From Nematopogon swammerdamellus (taxonomy: Eukaryota; Arthropoda; Insecta; Lepidoptera; Adelidae), in assembly GCA_946902875.1 (NCBI GenBank), contig OX336338.1, forward strand, positions 8,609,971 to 8,673,970: DNA of 64,000 bases. The letters are read 5' to 3'. A program made the translations under genes and the position numbers. Positions within the stretch are counted from its first letter, which is position 1. Every line of letters starts with the position of its first letter. Under the pieces are notes generated by a model that was not told the origin of the DNA, made no database searches, and was given only the letters and a program-made list of their open reading frames with translations. Shown in pieces: positions 41,777 to 54,163 of this stretch.

Positions 41777-43291
41777 TTTTTTAGGGTTCCGTACCTCAAA
41801 GGAGGAAAAAACTGAACCCTTATAGGATCACTTTGTTGTCCGTCTGTCTGTCTGTCTGTCAAGACCTTTTTTCTCAGGAACGGGTAGACGTATCAAGTTG
41901 AAATTAATATCAAATACTAAGGTCTACGAAACCTTTGAGGTGTAGAAAATGCAAGCTTCTAGGTCAACGGAATCACTAGATACGCCCATTTAAGTCACAT
42001 ATTTTGCTACCGGCAAATCAAATCAAATCCTATAGAGTACTTCCCGGTAACCTAGAATCATGAAATTTGGTAAGAAGCAAGGTCTCACAGCACAAGTAAA
42101 GGAAAAAATCTAAAATTGTAAATTCATAGTTATGTGGCATTAAAAAAATTGTTTGTTTGTTTTCTATGTCAAGGTCCCTTTTTCTCAGGAACGGATCAAG
42201 ATAACAAATTGAAATTAATACGAAATACTAAGATCTACGATCTCTTTAAGGTGTAGAATAGTAAAGCTTCTAAATCAACGCAATCAAAAGATACGGCCAT
42301 CTATGTCATATTTCATACTCGCAAACTCACTCAAAACAAATCAAAACCTATAGGGTATTTCCCGTTAACATAGAATCATAAAATTTGGTAAGAAGCAAGG
42401 TCTTACAGCACAAGTAAAGGAAAAAATCCGAAAATTGTAAAATTGTAGTTATTGACATTAAAAAAATAAATATTGTTTTGTATGCCAAGGACCCCCTTTC
42501 TCAGGAACGGATCAAGATAACAAATTGAAATTAATATGAAATACTAAGAGCTACGATCTCTTTACGGTATAGAAAATGCAAGCTTCTAAATCAACGCAAT
42601 CAAAAGATACGGCCATCTATGTCAGATTTCATACTCGCAAACTCACTCCAAACAAATCAAAACCTATAGGGTATTTCCCGTCAACCTAGAATCATAAAAT
42701 TTGGTAATAAGCAAGGTCTCATAGCACACGTAAAGGAAAAAATCCTAAAATTGTAAACTTGTAGTTATGATATTAAAAAAAATTTGATTGTTTTGTGTGT
42801 CAAGTCAAGACCCTTTTTCTCAGTAACGAGTCAAGATATCAAATTGAAATTAATATGGAATACTAACGTCTGCGATCCCTTCGAGTTATATAAAATGAAA
42901 GCTTCTAAATCAATATAATCAAAACATACGGCTATTTATGGCAAATTTTAATACTTGCAAACTCATTCAAATGAAATCAAAACCTATAGGGTACTTACGT
43001 TGACCTGGAGTAATGAAATTTCGCAAGAAGCATGGTCTCACATCACAAGTAAAGAAAAAATCCGAAAATTTTAGATATTATGTCGTTATGTCGTAGTCAT
43101 AATATAAGAAATATATTTTTGTATAACTTCACGAATGCCGCACAGTCAAACCATTGCTGTAGTGTTTATTTAGGCGTTCGTGATTTTCCAAAACAATTGT
43201 TTTTGTACATACCTACATAATACAAATATATTGAGTGATGCTGATGATACGGAACCCTCGGTGCGCGAGCCCAACTCGCACTTGCCGACTT
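41777..43291 (+). repeat. Family C element with fourfold internal tandem repeat
   Basis: Family ends TTTTTTAGGGTTCCGTACC and GATACGGAACCCTCGGTGCG..CACTTGCCGACTTTT bracket about 1.5 kb. Inside, a unit starting CAAGACC..TTTTCTCAG.AACG recurs at about 41860, 42170, 42486 and 42806 (periods 310-320), each containing GAAATTAATA..AATACTAA, AAACCTATAGGGTA and CACAAGTAAAGGAAAAAATC. The variant at 5255-5680 holds a single unit. No reading frame. Confidence 0.85.
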
Positions 43292-43574
43292 TTATTGAAA
43301 ATATTTCAATCCGTGGTAAACGTGCGCGGCCACCCCGTGTAGTATCACGTTTTCCGTAGGTACATAAAATGTAGATAGGCACAAATAAATTAGTACACAT
43401 ACATGATAAAGCCTTACAAAAATCAGTTTATCGTGAAAGAGCTCGTGCGTAACTAGCTTATTTGGAAAAATCTCTGCGCTGGTATTCCAATAAAATGCTA
43501 AATTCAATCTTTAATAAATTATTCACATTCGAGATTATCTGGGAAAACGATAGTACTACCTGCTAACCTAATGA
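43292..43574. other. No gene seen
   Basis: No supported feature. Confidence 0.35.
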
Positions 43575-43980
43575 AAAACCGGCCAAGTGCGAGTCGAACT
43601 CGCGCACCGAGGGTTCCGTATCGTCTTGTCATGGTCAGCGCCACTCACGCCATTTATGGCGTGTTTTATGATATGCTTCATATTAGTTAAAATTCATGCT
43701 TCATTCTGTTTTCGGTAGATGGCGCGCATACACTTTTTAGTTTCTTGTATGGGGACCCCGTAAATTTTTTACTTTTTCTTATTTTTATTATTAGTTGTTA
43801 TATCGGCCATAATAACATATATTCTGTGAAAATGTCAACGGGCTACCTATTACGGTTCAAGAGATACAGCCCTCGAACAGACAGACAGACGGACAGACAG
43901 ACAGACAGACAGACGGACAGTCAGACGGCGTAGGCTTAGTAATAGGGTCCCTACTACGGATACGGAACCCTAAAAATACT
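43575..43980 (-). repeat. Family C, nearly complete copy, reversed
   Basis: AAAACCGGCCAAGTGCGAGT to CGGATACGGAACCCTAAAAA with (GACA)n near 43876-43920. Confidence 0.85.
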
Positions 43981-44712
43981 ATGAAAGTTTGATTCTGATA
44001 ATAATTCCAAAAATTTACGAATAATATAGGGTGTACCCGGCCGGATACCGAGAATATACGACGCTCGGCGGGCGTCATGTTTTTGCAATTTCATTCGAAT
44101 GTTTGGTCAGTATTTAGATGAATAATTTATTCGAGCTTCTGGTATATTCTGATTGGGAGAGGTTCCGATGAAAAACTGGTGATTTATTATTTATAGACAT
44201 CCGTCCGTACGATATATTTTATGCGGCTACCTTTGGAGACGTGCTTAATAATGTAGGTACCTACCTACATAAGGCTCGGGATTTTTTCACCTCACGCATG
44301 TAACATATGATTTATAATTTTTGAAGCTAAGCTTCTATAGCGTCGTTGCGCGCTCGCCCGCCTGAAACGTAGACAGAAAAAATAGTTCTGGACTCCGCAC
44401 TTCATACTTCAATTATTACTAAAACGAGACACCGTGGTTATGGTAGTGTGCGTATCGCGTAATACAGGACCGACCATCTCAAGAGATCGCAGTGATATTG
44501 TGTCATCCTTTTTCCACGCGCAGTAATCCCGTATCGCTTGCCTGCACGCTCCACGCAAACATTTACGTGTTCCAAAACAAGCGAATGTCGCACGTAGTCG
44601 ATCGATAAATTGCCGCTTGCTTCAACGGCTCAAAACTATGGAGGTGGCTTTTTACTTCTTATTATTAAATTATTTATTAAAAACATTTATTGCAATTTTT
44701 TTCGTTTATTTT
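43981..44712. other. No gene seen
   Basis: No landmark except GC-richer text near 44335-44370 and 44510-44560. Confidence 0.3.
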
Positions 44713-44972
44713 TTTTATGGAAACTGACACGGTTGGCTACATCACCTACAACGTCCGTGATGTCAGCCCATAACACCGGGTGAACTAGGTGCCATGTCAG
44801 TGCTTCCCCCTTTGATCGTGCCGGCTACACTGAACTGGTCGGAAAACACAAACTATTTACATAGCCGTTTCAACCGACGTTTCATTCAGTGCGGTGGTAT
44901 CAACCCGGGCGGGTTAAACCCTACCACCAAGTAAGATTAGGAGGGAAGGGACCTACAGTTTTACGATTTACA
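44713..44972 (-). mobile_element. SINE copy without head
   Basis: TTATGGAAACTGACACGGTT to AGGGAAGGGACCTACAGTTT on the plus strand: tail and body of the SINE on the minus strand. Confidence 0.8.
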
Positions 44973-45074
44973 TTTATTTGTGAAAGAAAACCTATGGACG
45001 ATGAGTGAATTATTTTATAAAAAATTCAAACGCATTTGTCAATTTAGGTCGACTTTAGACGTGTCTTATATTAA

Positions 45075-45330
45075 TCAAATCAAATCAAATCAAAAAACGT
45101 TTATTGCACATAATTGTTGTACAGAAGGTAGCACTTAATGCCTATGGCATTTTCCACCAGCCTACCCTTATTTACATATAGAACCAGGGTAGGTGCAACA
45201 AGACAAGGTAAACAAAACAAAGTCTTATAAAATAGAAAATAGAAGGACAAATAGTATATATCTATATATGTAATGCATATAATACACATATATTATTCAT
45301 AATAAATAATAAACATATATAAACATATAC
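45075..45330 (-). repeat. LINE-tail-like repeat starting with (ATCAA)n
   Basis: (ATCAA)n at 45076-45093 then ACGTTTATTGCACATAATTG, GTACAGAAGG and CCAGCCTACCC. Read on the minus strand this is a LINE 3' end with a pentanucleotide tail. Confidence 0.5.
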
Positions 45331-45856
45331 AAAATAAAACTCACTTGCAACTAAAATCACCTAAAATTTGACAGATGTGCTTAAATTAAGATTATTAAAT
45401 CATTCGTTCATCTCCTGTCTTTCTTTCTCAAAATGACAATAATGACAGGAATATCTAAATTTTAGCTTTAATAGTGTGAAGTGTCTACTAGAAATAAAGC
45501 CAATATGTTACTAACATTATAAACACAGACCAAGTTGACCAACCCACAAACCGAGGGTTCCACACAAATACGACGGAGGCGTGGCTTTGAAGTGGGGAAG
45601 TTTGCTAGCAAATTGCTAGTAAGCTTATTATGTAGACTGAAGTTAAAAAATAAATTTTAGTGAAATAATGTTTTGCCGGACGCGTAGTTTATTTAGTTTA
45701 CTTAAAAGAAGAAACAGGTTTCCATACAACTTTTAATTTTTAATCTTTCATGCAAAATTAAAACTTTACTTTTTTTAACTACAAAAACATTGATTTTGAA
45801 TAGACATGTATGCAAAAACGACACGGGCTGCCTCGACATGGTCCCTATTAGGTTAC
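45331..45856. other. No gene seen
   Basis: No supported feature. Confidence 0.35.
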
Positions 45857-45909
45857 GGTTAATTTATAGAAGATGCGGAGCGTAGTGACGCATCTTCTAT
45901 AAATTAACC
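45857..45909. repeat. Perfect hairpin, 21-bp arms, 11-nt loop
   Basis: Arms 45857-45877 (GGTTAATTTATAGAAGATGC..) and 45889-45909 are exact reverse complements. Confidence 0.85.
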
Positions 45910-46235
45910 TTATAATTTTTTTTTAACCACCAAACTGGTTATAAAAAGAAAAACATTTCTCACCTCCACTCATCACCTTTTTGATACATAAATATATTAC
46001 AAACAAACTTAATTTTGCAGTCAACCTAAATAATAATTTCTCACTAACTATTTTAACGAGACCAGTTTTAATATTTTCGTATTCCTCCCTTTGATGTTAA
46101 CTTTTTTGAACCACTTTGTCATATACGTTTCATAAAGCAAATAAATATGTTATTCAAAATCTGTAAGAATCAAACAAGAACCAACCAAGAAAGAAACACG
46201 TAAATTTCTTGTGCACCTAAGTCCTTTTGCACAAA
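45910..46235. other. No gene seen
   Basis: AT-rich, no landmark. Confidence 0.35.
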
Positions 46236-46625
46236 TCGCAGATCAGGTCATGCGTGGAGTACTGCTTGCACCTGTGGGATGGCTCTGCCAAATATCAGCT
46301 TTTAAAAGGGAAATTTGTTTGAAAAGAGGAATTTGTTAAAAAGGATTGCATCCCCACACGCTGGACTTACCGTGGATGCGTACCAACCTCTTCTGCAGAT
46401 TTTTCCTCTATAGAACCGGTAAACTCTGGGACGTTCTCCTGTCTATATATTTCCTCCCAAGTACAGTCTCGAGTCCTTCAAGAGGGGCGTGAACAGGCAC
46501 CTGTCGGGCCGGCATGGCATTCGCAACCCCCGCATACGACCAAATGTCCATGGGCGTCCTTAGACATCTCCCTTAGGGTGCCTCGGCGCCACAGGTCGCG
46601 CTTTCAATAAAAAAAACACAAAGAA
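46236..46625 (+). mobile_element. LINE 3' end, jockey-like (copy 4, longest)
   Basis: Reads IRSCVEYCLHLWDGSAKYQL, then HPHTLDLPWMRTNLF, SRFFLYRTGKLWDVL-like, and FPPKYSLESFKRGVNRHLSG, HGIRNPRIRP, NVHGR. It matches the C-terminus of the LINE represented at 40953-41480 (EYCSHIWEG). Frames are broken. Confidence 0.8.
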
Positions 46626-47149
46626 AACACAAGCAAAAATCTGTAAAAAAAAATCATGTAAGGGTTCTGGTATTTTGTTGATTTTATTGTAGCTTTTCAA
46701 ATTGCCATCTAATATAGTAAAATATATATATTATAAAATAATTCTTTTGGGAATCCAGTGTTACCGTTTTCAAATTTGGTGACGTAAAAAAATATAATTT
46801 TAAAGAAGCCATCTCCACTTAATCCAAACACATTAAATGTATGAAGTGAAAATTTTTACTTTTTCTTATATAACATTGTATTTGAAGGGATTTTCACTCT
46901 TGAAATATAATGCCAGATGCTCTCGTATACTATGCAGAGGCCTGAAGCCGGCATTTGTGTAATATTGAAGACGCTGAAGCAAGTGCTCTCGCGCTGGCGG
47001 TCGATGGCAGAATGAGCGGGCGATGCACGTAATATTTGAATTGCACGTATTTTTGGTGGGGCACGGGTGAGTTTAATGTCTTTGGGCACGAATCGCCCTG
47101 ACATGCGGAATCTTAATATTTTTTATGATCGAAGGCCGGAAAGCAAAAT
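46626..47149. other. No gene seen
   Basis: An 82-codon minus-strand frame (46856-47104) has no recognisable motif. Confidence 0.3.
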
Positions 47150-47490
47150 GAGAAAAATCCGGCCAAGTGCGGGTCGAGTTAAAATGCTTCATACTCTTCG
47201 ATAGATGGCGCGCGCGCATACACTTTTTAGTTTCTTGTATGGGAGGGAGCCCCGTGAATTTTTTACATTTTCTTATTTTTATTATTTGTTGTTATATCGA
47301 CCATAATAAATAACACATATTCTGTGAAAATTTCAACGGGATACCTATTACTGTTCAAGAGATACAGCTCTCGGATAGATGGACAGACGGACGGACTGAC
47401 AGACAGACAGACAGAGAGACAGACAGATAGACAGACGGCGTAGGGTTAGTAATAGGGTAATACCGAATACGGAACCCTAAAAATGTTAAC
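47150..47490 (-). repeat. Family C copy, reversed
   Basis: AAATCCGGCCAAGTGCGGGT to CGAATACGGAACCCTAAAAA, with a (GACA)n tract at 47395-47440 and the CATCTA/GGTAGATGGCGCG landmark (CGATAGATGGCGCGCGC). Confidence 0.8.
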
Positions 47491-47544
47491 GTCAGTCACC
47501 GTTAGATTTTCGAATAAAAGCCGGTGATGCCGGATAGATATCAG

Positions 47545-47880
47545 CGGTAATTCGTAGTATATTATGGGTGGCGGTAGCTCTTGTAGTTTAAAGTCGTTTT
47601 CTTTATAGAACAACTGTCACGCAGGTGGACACGAGTTCGAATCCCGAGTTCTCCGGGTATTTATTTCATTTCCATTTTTTTTTCTTTTTGTTTATAAGTA
47701 CATACATTCTTCACAAAACTTAATATAAAATATAAAATATAATATATAGGACCTAGGCGACTACACCTATCTAGATAAACTTGAAAAAATAACATTATCT
47801 AAATACAAAATTTCATCCAAATCGTTAGAGCCGTTACCGAGAAACTAATTATACACATACAAGTTTAGCTGACTTAAAGT
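47545..47880 (+). repeat. tRNA-like repeat with B-box (copy 2) and shared tail
   Basis: GAGTTCGAATCCCGAGTTC is a near-consensus B-box. Upstream text matches 35050-35215, and 47765-47880 (CATCCAAATCGTTAGAGCCG, ACAAGTTTAGCTGAC) matches 34030-34135. Confidence 0.55.
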
Positions 47881-48792
47881 AATAGGATTTAATTCCACCG
47901 ACTTAATTACTTTCACTGAAAAATACGTAAAAGCTTCGCTTCCGTCGGGCGTCCCGTGACGCCACCCGTTTTTTTACAGCGAAATAAGTTCTTCATTATA
48001 GCTCACTTACCAAATTCAGAAACCATTTCGGAAGACATACCTGGAAATAAAAATATTAAATTAATAACGGAGTACAAAAGCTGAAAGTAGAAAATGTATA
48101 TATCTATATCTACTATTAAGAGGAATGTATGGCGTAAAGCATGTGAACGACAACCTGAACTAAAAGTAAAAGTAAAAAATGTATTTGTTCCAAAATAATT
48201 AGGCCATCTACAGTTTTTGCCATTACAGCTAGTCGGTACATGCATTTTATCAGTATAATATTTTTCTCAACAATAAATGAACGGCTTGGAATGGTATGTT
48301 GTGTGGTGTGGTGTGGTGTGAGAAGATAGTGTGGATGGTGTTTATGTGAGCGAAGAAGTGTGACTGCACATGTTTTAACACAATTTCAGTATATTATAAT
48401 GCAATATTCCGATAAAATCTAAACCCCTTATTAGTTATTATAGAGGTTGACAGAATTTACAAAATCTTCCAAAACTGTTTCCCAGCAGTTGCGACAACCA
48501 AACAGCCAGTAGCGTGCTCTAGCATACGTAATACGGGAAGGGCTGTTTGCCATCAAGTTCAAATATGACTTCATCAAACAAATAGGAAAGGGAATGAAAC
48601 ACGAGAGGCGCTAGAATAAACTGATACTCTCACTAAACGTTCTCGGCAACAACGTTGAAACAGTTTTCTAAACTACTTTGCCTGCTCCTCAAAATGCAGA
48701 ATTAGTTCTGCATTTTATTTGATGATAAGGGAATCATCTAATCTTCACACAAATCACAAAATTTTCAATTCACACAATTTTCACGTATTACT
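47881..48792. other. No gene seen
   Basis: 48296-48320 is a TGTGGTGTGG microsatellite. No coding signal. Confidence 0.35.
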
Positions 48793-48949
48793 CTACCAAA
48801 ACTTTTAGACCAATGGCATTAGTGTTAGTTAGTGAGTTAGTGTGCGTGATCGCCACTGCGGTGCTCGACACACTAATAGATGCACTCAGCGCGTACACTT
48901 GTACATATTATCACTAACACTAATGCCATTGGTCTACAAGTTTTGGTAG
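48793..48949. mobile_element. MITE with about 42-bp inverted ends
   Basis: CTACCAAAACTTTTAGACCA.. and the reverse complement of 48908-48949 (CTACCAAAACTTGTAGACCA..) match through GGCATTAGTGTTAGT. 157 bp, non-coding; target duplication not clear. Confidence 0.8.
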
Positions 48950-51115
48950 CGTAGTAGACATTTCCTACTTGCGCATCACCGCTACCCGTGTGAATCCGAG
49001 CGTCTGCTTTGCACCCCACATGCCGTTCCGCTCAGAAGAATGTAGTTTTCTCTATAATAGTTTTAGTTACATACCTACATACAAATTAGTTATCATGCCG
49101 TAAGCACTAAATGGAGTACTTTCATATAGATACTTTTATTTTGGAATAATCGCCTCGAACAGTGCAAAATTGAACTCTACCTATAACTTTACATTTAAGT
49201 AGTAATCTAGGCTCTCAGGGCATTCAAGATCATTGAAAATGCAACAGCCTGATATTATATTTTATTTAGTAGACGAATATTTTATTTTCAACTTTGTTTT
49301 GGCATCCCCTATTAATTACAGTTGACGACTCCTGGCATTTTTTCCTTGAAATTTTGCTTCCCGGAAATCAACAAACATTTTAAGTTTCGAGAAGACAGCC
49401 CACGATATTTATAGGCTGTGACGGACAGACAAAGCTAGACAGAGAGACGCACAGACAGGTAGATGGCGTGTCAAAAATGACTGGGACAAGAAAATACGTC
49501 CCAAGTGCACAAAAACTCGATATTCCCCAGAGAGTAAACTCGATAGGACGAAAGACGCCGACGACGAAGCTGGCGTCCCGCGTCGTCGTCATGGTGGAGG
49601 CACGTCGCGACGCCAACGCTTTGCTGCCGAAAGCCTAAGTAAATGAACGTGACACAAAATACTACAGAGGTTGAGGATTTGACTGTGTCGGATGCGCACT
49701 TCGCTGCCAACAAGAGCCGATCTCTTCACCGCATTAAAACGCCACGAAAAATGTTAGGTAACGTTCCCATACCACGTCAACGATGTTAGGCCACTTTTGA
49801 ACCACCCTCTCCTCCCTTGTGACCATGTGTTGTATCTTGACTTTTAATAGAAATCCCATTTTTGTTGCTGAATATATATATATATATTTTAAAACAACAT
49901 AATAACTTTAAAATGTTTTAAATAAGCAATGTTTTTGTGACGATCCCTTTTCATGAAAGAAGACTTAACAGGAAATCCTATACAATTTATTACCTACACA
50001 TACCTATAGTGTAAAGCCAAAGTTGTGTGAATGAAAATCAAATATAATATCTTCATTCCATATGTATGTTTTCTGTGTCGCACAGCAGTACTTTTTAGAG
50101 TATCCGTATCTAATTGACGAAAAAAGTTTAAATTTGGTATCTACATTATAAATTTTGATGACCCGGTCACTAACGTACCTATAACGTAAATGAACGAATT
50201 TCGGTTGGGACAAATTATAAAATTTATTTTTTTTGCATCATGCATGTGACATATCAATGGAAAGGGTCGTTATTTGAAATAAAGTATAGGTATTTTTATA
50301 ATTTGCATGCATTTTATAAATGCAAAGTTTAAGATATATTAAACAAAATATACGAACATAGAGCGCCCCCCCCCCCCCACATCTCTGACACTACTGAGAT
50401 TAAAATTTTGAAAAAATAGGCAATATAGGGGCCTATCTTAAGTTTACAGGAAGACCTAAGAAAATCCCAAATCTTAAAGTTCTCAAAGAAAACGAAACGG
50501 TACGGAACCCTTTCCATAAGAGTTAAGAGGCTACTCCCTGGGACACAGAACACCAACCCGGGTGATCTGTACTTTCGAATTGATGCACATCTGTGAATAG
50601 TTATAAATAAGTATAGGGGATGTTCTAGGTTTTCAATCTACAGGATTATCTTTAGTGAACCAAAAGGTTGAAACAGCAAGTTTTTTAACTTCGCTCGATA
50701 GAAAAAATTCTGAATATTCCTCTATTTTTACAGCAATTTCTATTGTAAAAATATAAAGAATTAATGTACATTTTTTATAATTTTTCTCCAAATACAATTT
50801 TATATTCTTTAGTGAACCATAATTTTAAAAAGTCACAAAGCCAAAATGTTTCATACTTATTAAAATAAAAAAGATTTGCGCGTTATTCGCCTTCGCTTTG
50901 TTTTATCGTAAGCGCCTTGTGGCGAATTCCATCCCGCTCCAGTAAAGAGGAAACTGCCTCGCGCCCGCTTTGGCTCGCGACGCTCCCCACTCCGCTGAGC
51001 CATAGCCGTCTCTATTTTGAGCGCATGAAATTAGATATTCTGTGGCATGGGTGAAACAGGCTTAAGTCACATCAATGGCGGTTTCAGAGGAGAGAAAATG
51101 TACCTATACCTACTT
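48950..51115. other. No gene seen
   Basis: A poly-C run lies at about 50367-50378 and a (TA)n run near 49875-49889. 49490-49740 is GC-richer with overlapping chance frames. 50885-51030 is GC-rich, without a frame. Confidence 0.35.
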
Positions 51116-51117
51116 AT

Positions 51118-51510
51118 GTAATCAATCAATCAATACTAATAATAAATTTGTAAGGGATGGTCATGGAGTAAGTTACTTTGTTTTGTGAAATACTGCGTTT
51201 GTAGACTCTATGTATGATACTAAAACTAAATTGACAATTTTTAGAAATCTTTTCTGTATGTATGTTCCTCCATAACTCTTAAAGCGATCATCCGAATTCG
51301 ATTAAACTTAGTAAAAGCCCATTTAACTATACGAGACACAGCACAGGATAGGCTAAATAAAATTCAGTTCCGGTTACGCTAATATATGGCTCCCATACAA
51401 ACCGAATGGTTCCGCGCGCAGAAATAAAGGTACGGTAGCGGGGTTGCTTACTTTCATCTTTTTAAATACAAATTTCACGCGAGCGAAGCCGCGGGCAAAA
51501 GCTAGTACCT
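51118..51510 (+). repeat. Repeat family D (copy 1)
   Basis: (AATC)n then ACTAATAATAAATTTGTAAG, GGGATGGTCATGGAGTAAGT, TGTAGACTCTATGTATGATA, AACTCTTAAAGCGATCATCC, GGATAGGCTAAATAAAATTC and the terminal CACGCGAGCGAAGCCGCGGG..AAAAGCTAGTACC. Copies 2 and 3 follow. Confidence 0.85.
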
Positions 51511-53105
51511 AAATAATATTATTATGTAGGTACCTATGTATTATTTGTATTTCTGATTTACAGTTAAGAATTTCTTCCAGTCAACATTGTACTCAATAAC
51601 GCATCGCCATCGCTACTGTACTTTCCTCATCCCTCCTTCATAATTGAAATGTGTATGTTGAACGGAACAGCAGATGCTGACCCACTTGTGGGTCGCCGCT
51701 GTAACTTTTCATAAGCTTCTGGCTGCATCGAGCGAAGCTAGTACTCTTGAGTATTGCACAAACTCCTAGTCCCCTGAATGGAAGGCAAACCTCTTCTCCT
51801 ACTAAATAAAACAACCTCTAGCAACGTTGCTCTCAAACAAAAGCTGCCAATAAAATCATACTTCGAAAGTCAACTTTAAAGTCTCGTGCATAAGGTTGAT
51901 AATGCAGCGAAAACGAAGAATGGGTTCATTGTTCTGGGCACAAACATAGCGCCTAATATGAGCAAACAATAGTAGGTAATTATTACGAAGTTGCGACTCG
52001 GGAATGTATCGCTCTCTCTCCTGGCTGGCTCAAATGGTTCTGCAGATCTTGAGAAGCTCTCTCTCTACAAAGTCGCTCGTAAGATTAAAATAAACACTAC
52101 TATTTAATTACCTACGCCCTCGGTACATTTGTACCTACTTTACTTTTATGTGCATACTCTAGGCCTCGGCTTCTCCTACTGATGTAATTGAACAATAACT
52201 TTGTTTTGAATTACAAAAAACATAAGATTGAATTTTTTGTTATATTATTATAGTTATTTAATTAATGTTAAATTATTAATTAATGTAATTAAAAAAAACA
52301 AACTTTAAATAATTCACGTCTCGTTGAACCACCGCCAGAAGTCGTCTGTGACCGCCAGCGTCACAGAGCAATTCCCTCGACGGCCTCAGTTCGGTAGATA
52401 GAAACGTGCACTAGAATTTTTAAATAGAACTTTTTTAGAATTAAATTAATTTGAAAATGTGTTTCTACCGTTTCTACAGAGACACAAATCTTCTTGAGTA
52501 GAATAGTTGATAAAAACCCATATAGTTGATACAAAGTAAAATGTACCCTATTTCAAATTGTTTTGAGGTTAGTATGGGAAACCGAGGCGTGTAATATAAG
52601 AAAATTAAATACGAAACTATTAACGCAACAAATAAAAATATAGGCATTTTACGATACAAACGGTGAGTATGAAGCCAAACATAACTGTGTAAAACTCTGA
52701 AATTCTTAAAATGATAGCCCGATAGGTTTTAGGTGTGGGTTTTCCATGGCATCACGTTATAGCTAAAATTTTATGCTGGCGTACCCGCAAGCAAAAGCAG
52801 GGAGCCAAAATAAATTCCAACTTCATTGCCTAAGGTTATTGGATAGAAAGGACGTGTGGAAAATGTGACGGATAATGCTTGTTGTATGAATGAAACCCTT
52901 CGCTGAATGGCCCGTAGCCGTTAAACCGACCGACCTATATCGCGAGCGGAGACCCGATAGCAGGGCTACTTTTGAGATAGTTAGAGAAAGTAATTTTGCT
53001 ATTGGAATCTCTTGATGTCTCACTCGTTCACTTGCGTTGAACGATGCGTGAGATAGAGAGAGCAAGGATTATTTTTGTTATTCTCAAATAGTTATTTTGA
53101 GTGTC
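51511..53105. other. No gene seen
   Basis: No frame, RNA gene or repeat landmark supported. 52315-52400 and 52880-53060 are GC-richer. Confidence 0.35.
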
Positions 53106-53107
53106 CT

Positions 53108-53290
53108 AATAAATAAAGCGAAGTTTCTACGGTCGTCTAACGTACGTCCTTATAACTCGAAAACGACTTTATCCATTTGCATACGGCTTTCACTGTTACA
53201 TTCTGTCACTTCTCAAGATAGTTTTAATCATAACGCTATGTCATCGGCAGTCTGAGCTGTGAGCAAATATGTTTATGTGCTATACATAAA
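53108..53290 (+). repeat. Repeat family F (copy 2)
   Basis: ATAAAGCGAAGTTTCTACGG, TATAACTCGAAAACGAC, GCTTTCACTGTTACATTCTG and TCTGAGCTGTGAGCAAA. Confidence 0.75.
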
Positions 53291-53755
53291 TCGAAGTTAC
53301 ATAATATATAAACTTACTGGCCGAATTAGTTATCATGCCGCATATTTCGGGGATTGATCTGTAAGTATCGAAAACTAAGTGCATTCCAAAAAATAACTTA
53401 GGAAAAATTGGGAAAAATAAATGTGTAGTGCTCCATACATTTTGAGGTTAAGAAGATATTTTCGAAAATTTATGGAGAATTCAGTTTTTTTTTTAATTTC
53501 ACCATCGTTGTTTTTGGAAATACTTGATAAGCGTTCGACGCATATAACCAAAAACGCTACGCATTGACCCCGTGAAATATGTGGCATGGTAACAAATCAC
53601 CCAGTATAGGTTTTATGCACACTTATACCCACTTCACTTATAAATTATTTGACAAGTTCAAGAGTAATACTTTGTACTATATTAAGAATGTTAAACAAGA
53701 AATAAATACCTACCATAGTTTTTATTGTTTGCACTGTACAAACTGTAGTCATCAT

Positions 53756-54090
53756 CATCAATCAATCAATCAATACTAATAATAAATCTGTAAGGGATGG
53801 TCATGGAGTAAGTTACTTTGTTTTATCAGATATTGCGTTTGTAGACTCTATGTATGATACTAAAACTAAATTTACGTTTTTTTTTAATCTTTTCTGTATG
53901 TATGTATGTACGAAGAAACTTAATACAAGCACATTTGATTATACGGGACACAGGATAGGCTGAATAAAATTCAGTACAAACCGAATTGCGCGCCGAAATA
54001 AAGGTACAGTAGCAGACTTACTTACTTTCTTCTTTTTAAATTCGAATTTCACGCGAGCGTAGTCGCGGGCAAAAGCTTGTAATAGTAGCT
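53756..54090 (+). repeat. Repeat family D (copy 2)
   Basis: (AATC)n then the same order of blocks as copy 1, with internal deletions, ending CACGCGAGCGTAGTCGCGGG..AAAAGCTTGTAATAG. It ends about 75 bp before the RAG1-like transposon. Confidence 0.85.
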
Positions 54091-54157
54091 TAATAAACTA
54101 AAACTTTCTTACAACCTTTACAAAACCTTTCTTACAAAACCTAAGTGTACCGTGTGG

Positions 54158-54162
54158 GGCCG
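54158..54162. repeat. Target site duplication of the RAG1-like element, left (GGCCG)
   Basis: GGCCG here and at 58532-58536. Joining the flanks gives GTGTGGGGCCGGTACTTTA, which matches the reverse complement of the end of family B (compare AAGTACCGGCCCCACAC near 37745). An equally good reading is a 4-bp GCCG duplication with ends starting CCACA. Confidence 0.75.
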
Positions 54163-54163
54163 C

